From NCBI GenBank assembly GCA_002391185.1, contig DGRY01000074.1:1-9130 (forward strand): a stretch of DNA of 9,130 nt. Reading direction: 5' to 3'. This stretch comes from Prevotella sp. UBA4376. GTDB lineage: Bacteria; Bacteroidota; Bacteroidia; Bacteroidales; Bacteroidaceae. Both the position numbers and the translations under genes were made by a program. Shown here piece by piece: positions 1-6,617 of the stretch (positions are counted from its first letter, which is position 1; every line of letters begins with the position of its first letter). Below the pieces are notes generated by a model. That model saw nothing but the letters and a program-made list of their open reading frames with translations, did no database searches and was not told where the DNA came from.

Positions 1-64
1 ACGAGGCGTTGTCATTCCACTCCTCGGAGGGAATACTCTTGATGTGTGGTTTTCTTACTTCCAT
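1..64 (-). CDS. nuoB: NADH-quinone oxidoreductase subunit B, N-terminal fragment
   Basis: Only the first 21 codons are inside the window. The ATG lies at 64-62 on the minus strand and reads MEVRKPHIKSIPSEEWND..., which resembles the N-terminus of Bacteroidetes NuoB. NuoB is the peripheral-arm subunit of complex I that carries the N2 iron-sulfur cluster; its cluster-binding cysteines lie beyond the window edge. The start overlaps the last codons of nuoA by 10 bp (ATGGAAGTAA), which implies translational coupling and supports this start. The identification rests on the short N-terminal match plus the position right after nuoA, the usual nuo order. Confidence 0.8.
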   Translation of the reverse strand, partial: MEVRKPHIKSIPSEEWNDNAS

Positions 65-408
65 TCCAACGCTCCTTTCCGCCATGCATAAGCAAGGCCT
101 AATACCAATACCACCAGAAAGAAACCAATGCTGATAAGAGCAAGTGGTCCAAACTGCTTAACTACTACTGCCCATGGATACAGGAATACAGTCTCAATGT
201 CGAACATCAGGAAAAGGATAGCAAAGAGATAGTAACCAACATGCAGAGGCATCCAACTGCTTCCACGTGTAGGAATACCACACTCAAAAGGTTCTCCTTT
301 TACCGGATTGTATGAACGAGGACCGATAAGTTTAGCAACGACAAAGGCGCCGACTACCAAAACTACCGCCGTGAGCAATACGGTAATAAACAATGTAAAA
401 AAACTCAT
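55..408 (-). CDS. nuoA: NADH-quinone oxidoreductase subunit A (complex I)
   Basis: NuoA is a small membrane subunit of respiratory complex I, located at the junction of the membrane and peripheral arms near the quinone site. The protein has 117 residues, normal for the family, with three hydrophobic segments at about residues 5-27, 58-80 and 88-108. The loop after the first helix carries the conserved ECGIP motif with Cys43. The second helix carries LFDIETVFLYPWA, with the conserved acidic residues Asp70 and Glu72. The stop codon overlaps the nuoB start, so this is the first gene of a nuo operon that runs out of the window. A promoter-like element sits about 40 bp upstream. No Shine-Dalgarno sequence is visible, which is usual in Bacteroidetes. 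Confidence 0.96.
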   Translation of the reverse strand: MSFFTLFITVLLTAVVLVVGAFVVAKLIGPRSYNPVKGEPFECGIPTRGSSWMPLHVGYYLFAILFLMFDIETVFLYPWAVVVKQFGPLALISIGFFLVVLVLGLAYAWRKGALEWK

Positions 409-449
409 AAAAATTTATAACGTTATTATATATTATGCAATTTGCGATG

Positions 450-476
450 CAAAGATAGCAATTTTATCTAAAACAA
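450..476 (-). promoter_or_regulatory. Probable nuoA promoter (Bacteroidetes sigma type)
   Basis: On the minus strand a TATCTTTG box (457-450), followed by C, matches the Bacteroidetes -7 consensus TAnnTTTG. A TTG (476-474) lies 16 nt further upstream, slightly closer than the usual 19-21 nt, so the -33 half is uncertain. Transcription would start near 443, giving a leader of about 35 nt before nuoA. Confidence 0.5.
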
Positions 477-487
477 GATAATAATAA

Positions 488-535
488 TAAAAAAAAATCC
501 CCCTCCCCTCTAAAGGGGAGGCTGGGATTTTTTTT
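488..535. terminator. GC-rich hairpin flanked by A and T tracts, likely bidirectional intrinsic terminator
   Basis: The arm CCTCCCC (502-508) pairs with GGGGAGG (515-521), and AATCCC (496-501) pairs with GGGATT (524-529) across a two-base bulge at 522-523. The flanking A run (about 487-497) and T run (528-535) extend the stem. Read on the minus strand, it lies 25 bp after the stop of the gene remnant at 561-908 and is followed by a T tract. It could therefore insulate nuoA from upstream transcription. Read on the plus strand it also ends in a T tract. Confidence 0.65.
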
Positions 536-560
536 GCGCCCGCTTTATATTCACTTGACA

Positions 561-908
561 CTAAAAGAATTTGTTTATGACTACACTTCCATTATCCGCA
601 TTTAAATAATAATATGTATTATTATCTAAACCATCATATATTATACCATTACCATTATTAAACGAAAAAACATTTATCCCTCTTTGAGAATAAAAAGTTA
701 TCTTATAAAAAACAGCATAAAATGCAAAACCTTCTATTTTATTTTCATGCTTATAGAAAAAATCATAGAGGAAACTTATTTCTTCTTTTTTACTAACAAC
801 TCTTACTTTTCTAATCCCTCCTTTTATACTTTCTATCTTTATCTTTTCAACTTCAGTAGGAATAAAAGAAATAAAATCGACATTATCGTTTGTCTCAAAC
901 TCATGGTT
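561..908 (-). pseudogene. Remnant of an unrecognised gene: open frame of about 113 codons without a start codon
   Basis: Minus-strand codons from 902 down to a TAG at 563-561 form an uninterrupted frame (GAG TTT GAG ACA AAC GAT ...). It gives EFETNDNVDFISFIPTEVEK... and ends ...NADNGSVVINKFF. A stop codon (TAA, 911-909) lies just upstream, and no ATG or GTG occurs in the frame. The composition looks like a folded protein: charged residues are well mixed and there is an aromatic, beta-rich C-terminal part. I cannot assign a family. An ATG in another frame (904-902) opens a 21-codon hydrophobic stretch (MSLRQTIMSILFLLFLLKLK) that ends in TAA. This may be chance, or it may be a signal peptide separated by a frameshift. 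A terminator hairpin follows the stop, as expected for a former gene. I read it as a 5'-truncated or frameshifted hypothetical gene. Confidence 0.5.
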
Positions 909-926
909 TTAAGTTTTTGGGATATG

Positions 927-957
927 CAAATATATATAATATTTTTTTGTATGACAA
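927..957 (-). promoter_or_regulatory. Promoter-like element upstream of the gene remnant
   Basis: On the minus strand TATATTTG (934-927), followed by C, fits the Bacteroidetes -7 box. A TTG (957-955) lies 20 nt upstream, the expected -33 spacing. Transcription would begin near 920, just ahead of the remnant at 908-561. The surroundings are very AT-rich, so a chance match is possible. Confidence 0.4.
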
Positions 958-1034
958 GCAAAATAGAGACATTTTTTCTTTACAACAAAATATTCGATAG
1001 ATTTGGGCAATTTGTGGTCAAAAAAAATAAATTG

Positions 1035-1170
1035 AGAGTGATTTTTCTCGGCTTAGGCCCGGATCACTGTCGGATCACTCTCCTATCACTGTCGGATCAC
1101 TTTCGGTCAAGAGCGAGCCTAAGGCGAGAGTGAGACGAAAATGATAGGAAAGTGAAAGGAGAGTGAGTGG
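1035..1170. repeat. Block of degenerate direct and inverted repeats
   Basis: A 17-nt sequence (ATCACTGTCGGATCACT) occurs at 1063-1079 and again at 1085-1101, a 22-nt period. Around it are two nested imperfect inverted repeats: 1046-1058 with 1117-1129 (12 of 13 matching, core GCTTAGGC/GCCTAAGG) and 1075-1089 with 1152-1166 (14 of 15 matching). The block is GC-richer than its flanks. It has no coding signal and does not match an insertion sequence end that I recognise. It may be a decayed mobile-element end or an intergenic repeat family. Confidence 0.6.
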
Positions 1171-1172
1171 GT

Positions 1173-1214
1173 GGCTTAACGATAAGCCTCTCCCAGCGCG
1201 AAGCATAGCTTCGC
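1173..1214. repeat. Two adjacent small hairpins
   Basis: GGCTTA (1173-1178) pairs with TAAGCC (1183-1188) around the loop ACGA. GCGAAGC (1198-1204) pairs perfectly with GCTTCGC (1208-1214) around the loop ATA. Neither is followed by a T tract, so they are not typical terminators. They share the short-loop, perfect-stem design of hairpins elsewhere in the spacers of this window. Confidence 0.6.
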
Positions 1215-1323
1215 TAAATGAAAATTGACAAATTCTTCCCGCTGATCAGAGGAACATCCTCGCTAACGCGAACAGCCAGCTACACAGTGGCAGTAATTAT
1301 CGGCTACTCTTTTCCACAAAGTT

Positions 1324-1584
1324 CTCCGTATAATTGTTCGTAGAGTTCCTTGAGAGCTTTGCTCGAAAAAATTATATCGTTAATATTTAAAAGTTCAATT
1401 AACTTCCAATTAACGTTCCATTGGCGGTAATTAACGGCTGTTTTTTTCTCCGTATAATTGTTCGTAGAGTTCCTTGAGAGCTTTGTTCGAAAAATTATAT
1501 CGTTAATATTTAAAAGTTCAATTAACTTCCAATTAACGTTCCATTGGCGGTAATTAACGGCTGTTCTTTTCTCCGTATAATTGT
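1324..1584. repeat. Tandem repeat, about 124-nt unit, two full copies plus a 14-nt third start
   Basis: Units begin with CTCCGTATAATTG at 1324, 1448 and 1571, so the periods are 124 and 123 nt. The two full copies are nearly identical; differences include GCTCG versus GTTCG and A- and T-run lengths. A degraded earlier copy seems to lie at about 1283-1322 (TGGCAGTAATTATCGGCTAC versus TGGCGGTAATTAACGGCTG). The minus strand can be read as a 95-residue frame (1591-1304) with the repeated peptide NYTEK-TAVNYRQWNVNWKL at a 41-residue period. The frame breaks at the 124-nt unit, so conserved coding is doubtful. Confidence 0.85.
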
Positions 1585-1627
1585 GGAGCACCAGTAAAAG
1601 CCTGTGCTGAGATTTAGAAGAAAAACC

Positions 1628-1644
1628 TCGGTGCTTTGCACCGA
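1628..1644. repeat. Perfect hairpin, 7-bp stem with TTT loop
   Basis: TCGGTGC (1628-1634) pairs with GCACCGA (1638-1644) around TTT. No T tract follows. It lies in the spacer between the tandem repeat and the end of the epimerase gene. The rest of 1585-1786 shows no gene. Confidence 0.6.
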
Positions 1645-1691
1645 AAAGCCCTAACGAAATTATTATATCGTAATTGCATGCTTATTCTGTA

Positions 1692-1727
1692 TAAGGTTTT
1701 TACAGGCACGAAGTGCCGTGTTTTTCT
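1692..1727. repeat. Dispersed 36-nt repeat, copy 1, with hairpin
   Basis: This segment matches 8230-8265 at 33 of 36 positions. It contains the hairpin GGCAC-GAA-GTGCC (1705-1717), followed on the plus strand by GTGTTTTTCTTT, which is terminator-like. It lies downstream of the minus-strand operon, about 60 bp past the epimerase stop, but the T tract is on the plus-strand side. A role in ending the operon is therefore uncertain. Confidence 0.65.
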
Positions 1728-1786
1728 TTACTATTTAAATGAGTTAGAAGTTTTCTTTTTTACACAGAAATTTACTTGGGAGTAAT

Positions 1787-2974
1787 TTAAAATTCTCGTT
1801 CTATCAATTCAAGGCACATTCGACTGTTGTGATATGGGCATTTCCAGAAGCCAGCCTTATCATCGCTACGGTTTGTTGTTCCATCATCGAGTATAGCCCA
1901 ATACCACTCTCCATTTTCTTTATCAACGAGATTAGTTTGTATATAATCCCAACATTGTTTAGCTTTGACAAAAGCCTCTTCATCTTGAAAATACTGATAA
2001 AGATTAACATGGCCAATGACGCTTTCACATTGCACCCACCACTGGCGCTGAAGGTCATAGGTGTTATTATCTTTCCAATGCTCGTAAATCATACTGCCAT
2101 CAGGACGTAATCCTTCGTCGGAAGCTTTGGCAATGCTACGAATAATTGGTTCTATGGTGTTAAGCACCTGCTTTTCACCGAGTACCAAGGCTGTTTCATG
2201 AAGAAGCCAGCTCGCCTCGATATCATGCCCATAGCTTTCGATATTGCGCTTACCATGCCACTCGTCGTCAAAAAACAAGTCGAGATGATTGGTTTCTTTA
2301 TTCAGCAGTTTTTCTGTAAAAATATCAATAAGGTTTAGAATTGATTTCTTTAGGTCTTCACTCTTCCACACTCGATAGAGATTTGTGTAGGGTTCAATAA
2401 TATGAAGATGAGTGTTCATGGTGCGACTTCCATTTTCGTCTTTATCGCTCAGTCGCATGTCTTTAATAGGTTGCCATTCACGAGTGAGAGCTTCTATGTA
2501 TCCGTTTCCCTTGCTGTCATAGGCTTTTTTCTCTATGTCGTAATACAAGTTTATGGCTGAATCAAGAGCACGTTTAGAACCTGTTGCACGTGCATATTCA
2601 CTAAGACCATAGATTGCAAATCCTATGGCATAAGTTTGCTTCTTTGTGTCAAGAGGTTTGCCCATATAGTTAAGACTCCAGAAAACGCCACCCTGTTCTT
2701 TGTCTATGAAATTATCAAGAAAATAATCTAAAGCCCTTGTGGCGGCATCAAGATATTCAGCATTTCCAAGAACACGGTAAGCGGCAGAGAAAGCCCATAG
2801 AATACGGGCATTCTGCACAGCTCCTTTCGGGGCGTGTGAATGAACAAAATCATGTCCATCCACACGTCCGAAATATCCCCCATTTTCATGGTCGGTAACT
2901 CTTTCTATCCAATACTTTAAGATATTCTCCTCAAGGAGTTCTCTAACCGTGTTCTTGAATTCGTTGTTTTGCAT
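1787..2974 (-). CDS. Cellobiose/mannobiose 2-epimerase (AGE family)
   Basis: This cytoplasmic enzyme epimerises the reducing-end sugar of beta-1,4 disaccharides; in this operon it would convert mannobiose to mannosylglucose. The 395 residues form one (alpha/alpha)6-barrel, as in N-acylglucosamine and cellobiose 2-epimerases, and there is no signal peptide. Residues that fit the family's active site are Arg57 (QNARILWAFS), His189 and His191 (NTHLHIIEPYTNLY), His250 and Glu253 (GHDIEASWLL), Trp312-Trp313 (RQWWVQCE), Trp377 and His382 (KCPYHNSRMCLEL). His250 and His382 correspond to the general acid/base pair. The start lies 1 bp after the symporter stop, so translation is probably coupled. It is the last gene of the operon. 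Renin-binding-protein-type N-acetylglucosamine epimerase is the main alternative, but the mannan context argues against it. Confidence 0.92.
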   Translation of the reverse strand: MQNNEFKNTVRELLEENILKYWIERVTDHENGGYFGRVDGHDFVHSHAPKGAVQNARILWAFSAAYRVLGNAEYLDAATRALDYFLDNFIDKEQGGVFWSLNYMGKPLDTKKQTYAIGFAIYGLSEYARATGSKRALDSAINLYYDIEKKAYDSKGNGYIEALTREWQPIKDMRLSDKDENGSRTMNTHLHIIEPYTNLYRVWKSEDLKKSILNLIDIFTEKLLNKETNHLDLFFDDEWHGKRNIESYGHDIEASWLLHETALVLGEKQVLNTIEPIIRSIAKASDEGLRPDGSMIYEHWKDNNTYDLQRQWWVQCESVIGHVNLYQYFQDEEAFVKAKQCWDYIQTNLVDKENGEWYWAILDDGTTNRSDDKAGFWKCPYHNSRMCLELIEREF

Positions 2975-2975
2975 A

Positions 2976-4319
2976 TTATTTTTTTATTGGATATTTAGCA
3001 ACAAGCAAAATCATCAAGCATGCTATTATTGCAGGGAAAATAGAAAACAGGCACCAGATCATCTGGCGAACAGATTCTTCGTTGGTAATAGTGATTACTG
3101 TTTCACCTGTCTCTGGATTAGTACCAGAAACGAAACCGGCAAGACCAAGAAGCAAAGCAACAAGAGAACCAGAAATGGCAGAACCGAATTTCTGCGACAT
3201 TGTACCTGATGAGAAGATGAGTCCTGTTGAAGAAGTTCCGTTCTTCTCTGTAGCATAATCAGCAACGTCGGCATACATAGACCACAATAGTGGTGAATAC
3301 AAGCCTACACCAACAGAAGTGAGCACAACAAGAGCTATCATTACCCAGATGTAAGATGCATCCATAGGCACGAAGAAGAAAGCTACAGAGAACACAATAC
3401 AAATAAGTGTAGCTACGTAGAAGGCTTTTTTCTTAGAACCCATCCACTCGGTGAACTTTGGAGAAACGCCTCCGAAAATCATACAAGTAACTTCACCAAA
3501 GGTCATGAATACTGTGTAGTTGATGATAAGTCCGTTAATAGTGATATCACCACCCAAGCAATAGGTAAGCAGATAAGCAGCTACTGCATAACGGAAACCA
3601 TTGAAGAAGTTGGTACCAATACCGATAAGGGTAAGATAAATCCATGGTTTGTTCTTAAACAAATCGGCAAATGGCTTAAAAGAAAATTTCTCTGCGCGAA
3701 CAGGTTTTAGACGTTCCTTTGTGAGCAAGCCACAAGCTAATGTCATAGCTGCGGCAAGAATACCAAAGCCAGCACCAAGAACGGCATACTGATGGGCATC
3801 AGAGCCACCTACCATCTTTTGCAGATAAGGGAAAGAAAGCAGAGTTATGAAGCCCATGGCATAAGCACCTACCATACGATAAGACGAGAATTGGTTTTTC
3901 TCATTATCATCATCGGTCATCACACCAAGAAGTGAACCGTAAGGCACATTCACAGCAGTATAGACAGCCATCATCATTAAATAAAGGCTATAAGCCCAAA
4001 TGCGCTTGCCAACAGGACCGAAATCGGGGGTGAAAAGCAAGAGTGCAAAAATGAGTCCGAAAGGAATAGCACCATAGATGAGCCAAGGACGGTAAGTTCC
4101 AAAACGGCTCTGTGTGCGGTCGGCAAGAGCACCCATCATTGGGTCGGTAACAACATCAAACAAACGTGCTACCAGCATCAAAGTAGCAGTATCAGCAATG
4201 GTAAGTCCGAACACGTTGGTAAAGAACACAGGAAAAGCAATAGACATGATTTTCCATGTGATACCACCAGCAGCAGCATCACCTAACGCATAGCCAATTT
4301 TTTCTTTTAATTTTGCCAT
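2976..4319 (-). CDS. GPH-family sugar:cation symporter, probable mannobiose importer
   Basis: This is an inner-membrane transporter of the glycoside-pentoside-hexuronide:cation family (MelB-like, MFS fold), 447 residues, with a hydrophobicity pattern fitting about 12 transmembrane helices. The signature is at residues 55-79, DVVTDPMMGALADRTQSRFG followed by TYRPW. Asp55 and Asp59 fall at the positions of the cation-binding aspartates of E. coli MelB. The segment at 121-148 (AVNVPYGSLL...MTDDDNEKNQFSSYR) is the second conserved family block. Its place between phosphorylase and epimerase, with 1 bp to the epimerase and 39 bp from GH130, argues for import of mannobiose or mannosylglucose from periplasm to cytoplasm. 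The substrate is inferred from context; sequence alone does not separate GPH specificities. Confidence 0.92.
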   Translation of the reverse strand: MAKLKEKIGYALGDAAAGGITWKIMSIAFPVFFTNVFGLTIADTATLMLVARLFDVVTDPMMGALADRTQSRFGTYRPWLIYGAIPFGLIFALLLFTPDFGPVGKRIWAYSLYLMMMAVYTAVNVPYGSLLGVMTDDDNEKNQFSSYRMVGAYAMGFITLLSFPYLQKMVGGSDAHQYAVLGAGFGILAAAMTLACGLLTKERLKPVRAEKFSFKPFADLFKNKPWIYLTLIGIGTNFFNGFRYAVAAYLLTYCLGGDITINGLIINYTVFMTFGEVTCMIFGGVSPKFTEWMGSKKKAFYVATLICIVFSVAFFFVPMDASYIWVMIALVVLTSVGVGLYSPLLWSMYADVADYATEKNGTSSTGLIFSSGTMSQKFGSAISGSLVALLLGLAGFVSGTNPETGETVITITNEESVRQMIWCLFSIFPAIIACLMILLVAKYPIKK

Positions 4320-4358
4320 AATTTTTAGTTACAAGTTTTATTTATGATTTTTATTTTA

Positions 4359-5525
4359 TTACAAATTTGATTTATTCTTTACCACTAATTTCTTTATTGT
4401 TTCAACACTCGCTGACGATGTGAAGCCGTCTTCTGGTGTGTTCATGCAATAGTCAACGAGCTGATCTATTGTTGATGTAGCCACATGCATACGAGTATCA
4501 GAAGAAGCATAGTAGATAAACACTTTGCCGTCATCATCGGCTATCCAGCCATTAGCAAACGTAACATTCATCACATCGCCAATATATTCTTCGCCCTGAG
4601 GAACAAGAAAATAGCCACCTGGTTGTGCAATGACACGTGTAGGGTCGTCGAGCGAAGTCATATACAGATACAATACATAACGAAGCCCCGAAGCACAGGC
4701 ACGAACACCATGAGCCAAATGCAGCCATCCACGGTTTGTCTTTATTGGATGAGGTCCTTCGCCATTCTTCACTTCCATGATAGTATGGTAATTGCGCTTG
4801 TTTATAATTTTCTCTTCTTTCACCTCAGCATGTTCTATATCATCAACAAGAGCCCAGCCAATACCTCCACCAGAACCAGCATTGATGAAATCGTCTTGAG
4901 GACGGGTATAGAAGGCATACTTACCATTAACAAACTCAGGATGAAGAACCACATTTCGTTGCTGACTCTTTGACTTCAGGTCAGGCAAGCGGTACCAGGT
5001 CTTTAAATCTTTTGTACGAGCAATACCTGCTGTTGCCGTTGCCGCAGAGAGGTCGCCTGGTTGTGAGTCGTCATGACGCTCTGCACAGAAAATACCATAA
5101 ATCCATCCATCTTCATGGGCAGTAAGGCGCATATCATAAACATTTGTTGCAGGAATAACATCCTCGGGCATTGTTATTGGTTCGTCCCAAAAACGGAAAT
5201 TATCAATACCATTAGGACTTTCTGCAACGGCGAAAAAGCTCTTACGGTCGGCACCCTCAACACGAACAACAAGCAGATACTTGCCATTCCATTTTATTGC
5301 TCCCGAATTTAGGGTGGCATTAATCATTATGCGTTTCATGAGATAGGGATTATCCTTCTCACTAAAATCATATTGCCACTCAAGAGGAGCGTGTTGTGCT
5401 GTTAGAATAGGGTTTTGAAAACGTGTATAAATACCGTTCCCCCACTCTTCGGGAACATTCACTTTACTCAACAGCTCTTCATGGTGAGCACGCAAACGAG
5501 CTACTCTTTCTTTAAAATTTTTCAT
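4359..5525 (-). CDS. GH130 4-O-beta-D-mannosyl-D-glucose phosphorylase
   Basis: This cytoplasmic enzyme uses phosphate to split mannosyl-beta-1,4-glucose into alpha-mannose-1-phosphate and glucose. The 388 residues form a five-bladed beta-propeller of family GH130, close in length to the B. fragilis enzyme, with no signal peptide. The proton donor is predicted to be Asp131 in NVYDMRLT, the same position as in the B. fragilis enzyme. Other conserved patches are RFQNPILTA (35-43) and NSGAIKWNGKYLLVVRVEG (73-91). Arg, His and Lys residues in the later repeats (HPEFVNGKYAFYTRPQDDF, GPHPI, HGVR) fit phosphate and sugar binding. Adjacency to an epimerase supports subfamily GH130_1. Mannooligosaccharide phosphorylase (GH130_2) is the alternative and is less likely in this context. 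It lies 15 bp downstream of the GH26 stop in the operon. Confidence 0.93.
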   Translation of the reverse strand: MKNFKERVARLRAHHEELLSKVNVPEEWGNGIYTRFQNPILTAQHAPLEWQYDFSEKDNPYLMKRIMINATLNSGAIKWNGKYLLVVRVEGADRKSFFAVAESPNGIDNFRFWDEPITMPEDVIPATNVYDMRLTAHEDGWIYGIFCAERHDDSQPGDLSAATATAGIARTKDLKTWYRLPDLKSKSQQRNVVLHPEFVNGKYAFYTRPQDDFINAGSGGGIGWALVDDIEHAEVKEEKIINKRNYHTIMEVKNGEGPHPIKTNRGWLHLAHGVRACASGLRYVLYLYMTSLDDPTRVIAQPGGYFLVPQGEEYIGDVMNVTFANGWIADDDGKVFIYYASSDTRMHVATSTIDQLVDYCMNTPEDGFTSSASVETIKKLVVKNKSNL

Positions 5526-5540
5526 GTTTCTCTATATTTA

Positions 5541-6605
5541 TCATTTTACATCTTTAATATCATTAACAAAAAGACTATTCTTCTCATTATACAAAAGTTT
5601 GAAATCGTCTTCTGTTGGCTGTCCAGGCGAAGCCATATAAGTTTCTTTTGGCTGATCCCATGCGTTACGCCAGAAAAGAACATAACTCATTTTGAAATCT
5701 TTTATCGCTGGCCAAAGAACAGTCGTAAACCAATCGCTATAAGGCAATTGCTGACAACCTGTTTCTGTGTACGCCATTATCTTATTATGCTTTTCAGCTA
5801 TTGCACTTATCTCGGCAAGACTGCTTTTGGTTAGTTCTATATATTTGGCATTATCTTTATCGAATTCATATATGTCAATACCCAACATATCAACATACTC
5901 GTCGCCGGGGTAATACTTCATATAATCATCACAACCGCCATTAGGTGAATAAGACCAAACGATATTATTGCAATGATATTTTTTTTCTAATTGATCATGA
6001 GTGTAAATGAATAGTTGCTTATATTCGTCTGCGGCTTTAGCTCCCCACCAGAACCAGCCACCACCCATTTCGTGCCATGGGCGGAAAATCACAGGTACAG
6101 ACTTTCCATTAGCTGTCTTTAGCGATTTTATGAATGAAGCAATATTATAAAGCCAACAATTAAATCGCTTGTTTTGTTCGCCTCCTGGAAGAACAGCTTT
6201 TACTGCATCACCAGAAAAATCCCATGCTGTTTTCAAAGTTACAGGGTTGTCAGGGTGCCAGCTAAGAGTGACAATGCCGCCACGTTCGTATTGTGCAATT
6301 ATTTCCTCACGCATACGGTCAAAAGGAACGGCATCAAGATTCTTGTCCCAACCAAGTTCCTTCTTACCAAGATCGAAACCCATTACAGCTGGATAATCGC
6401 CACATACTTCCTTTATGTCAGAGCGTCCCCTCTCCCACTTCCAAGAATGACCATATACAGGGTCGTCCTGATGACCAATCATTATGCCTTTCAACTGCAG
6501 TTTTTGCAATCTTTTTATGAGTTTCTGAGCAGGAGTAGTTGCATTCATATTTAAGTTCAAAACAATACAGAAAACTATAGTTAGTATTTTTTTTAGGTTT
6601 ATCAT
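5541..6605 (-). CDS. GH26 beta-1,4-mannanase, secreted
   Basis: This glycoside hydrolase attacks the beta-1,4-mannan backbone; in related operons the GH26 enzyme releases mannobiose. Residues 1-22 form a signal peptide (basic start, hydrophobic core, cleavage near NMNA-TT). There is no clear lipobox, so the enzyme is probably periplasmic rather than surface-anchored. The catalytic (beta/alpha)8 domain covers about 25-345. The acid/base is Glu179 in FRPWHEMGGGWFWWG and the nucleophile is Glu281 in AYTETGCQ. SWHPDNP (116-122) and GIDIYEFD (242-249) are further GH26 motifs. The length of 354 residues indicates a single domain without carbohydrate-binding modules. It lies 12 bp after the esterase and 15 bp before GH130. 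Whether it is an endo-mannanase or an exo-acting mannobiohydrolase cannot be decided here. Confidence 0.94.
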   Translation of the reverse strand: MINLKKILTIVFCIVLNLNMNATTPAQKLIKRLQKLQLKGIMIGHQDDPVYGHSWKWERGRSDIKEVCGDYPAVMGFDLGKKELGWDKNLDAVPFDRMREEIIAQYERGGIVTLSWHPDNPVTLKTAWDFSGDAVKAVLPGGEQNKRFNCWLYNIASFIKSLKTANGKSVPVIFRPWHEMGGGWFWWGAKAADEYKQLFIYTHDQLEKKYHCNNIVWSYSPNGGCDDYMKYYPGDEYVDMLGIDIYEFDKDNAKYIELTKSSLAEISAIAEKHNKIMAYTETGCQQLPYSDWFTTVLWPAIKDFKMSYVLFWRNAWDQPKETYMASPGQPTEDDFKLLYNEKNSLFVNDIKDVK

Positions 6606-6617
6606 AGGTATATAAGA

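Noticed and set aside
684..1133. Plus-strand 149-codon frame
   Set aside because: It lies antisense to the better-looking minus-strand remnant and runs into the repeat block. It is dominated by Phe, Tyr, Ile and Lys from AT-rich DNA.
1324..1584. CRISPR array
   Set aside because: Units are about 124 nt and directly adjacent, with no unique spacers between short repeats, and no cas gene is present.
1304..1591. Minus-strand 95-residue repeat protein
   Set aside because: The frame exists only because the tandem unit lacks stops in that phase. The 124-nt period shifts the frame between units. It is described as a repeat instead.
1705..1717. Terminator of the mannan operon
   Set aside because: The hairpin is in a plausible place, but the T tract follows it on the plus strand, not on the strand of the operon.
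4485..6554. Plus-strand frames opposite the GH130 and GH26 genes
   Set aside because: They are antisense shadows of well-identified enzymes whose catalytic motifs read on the minus strand.
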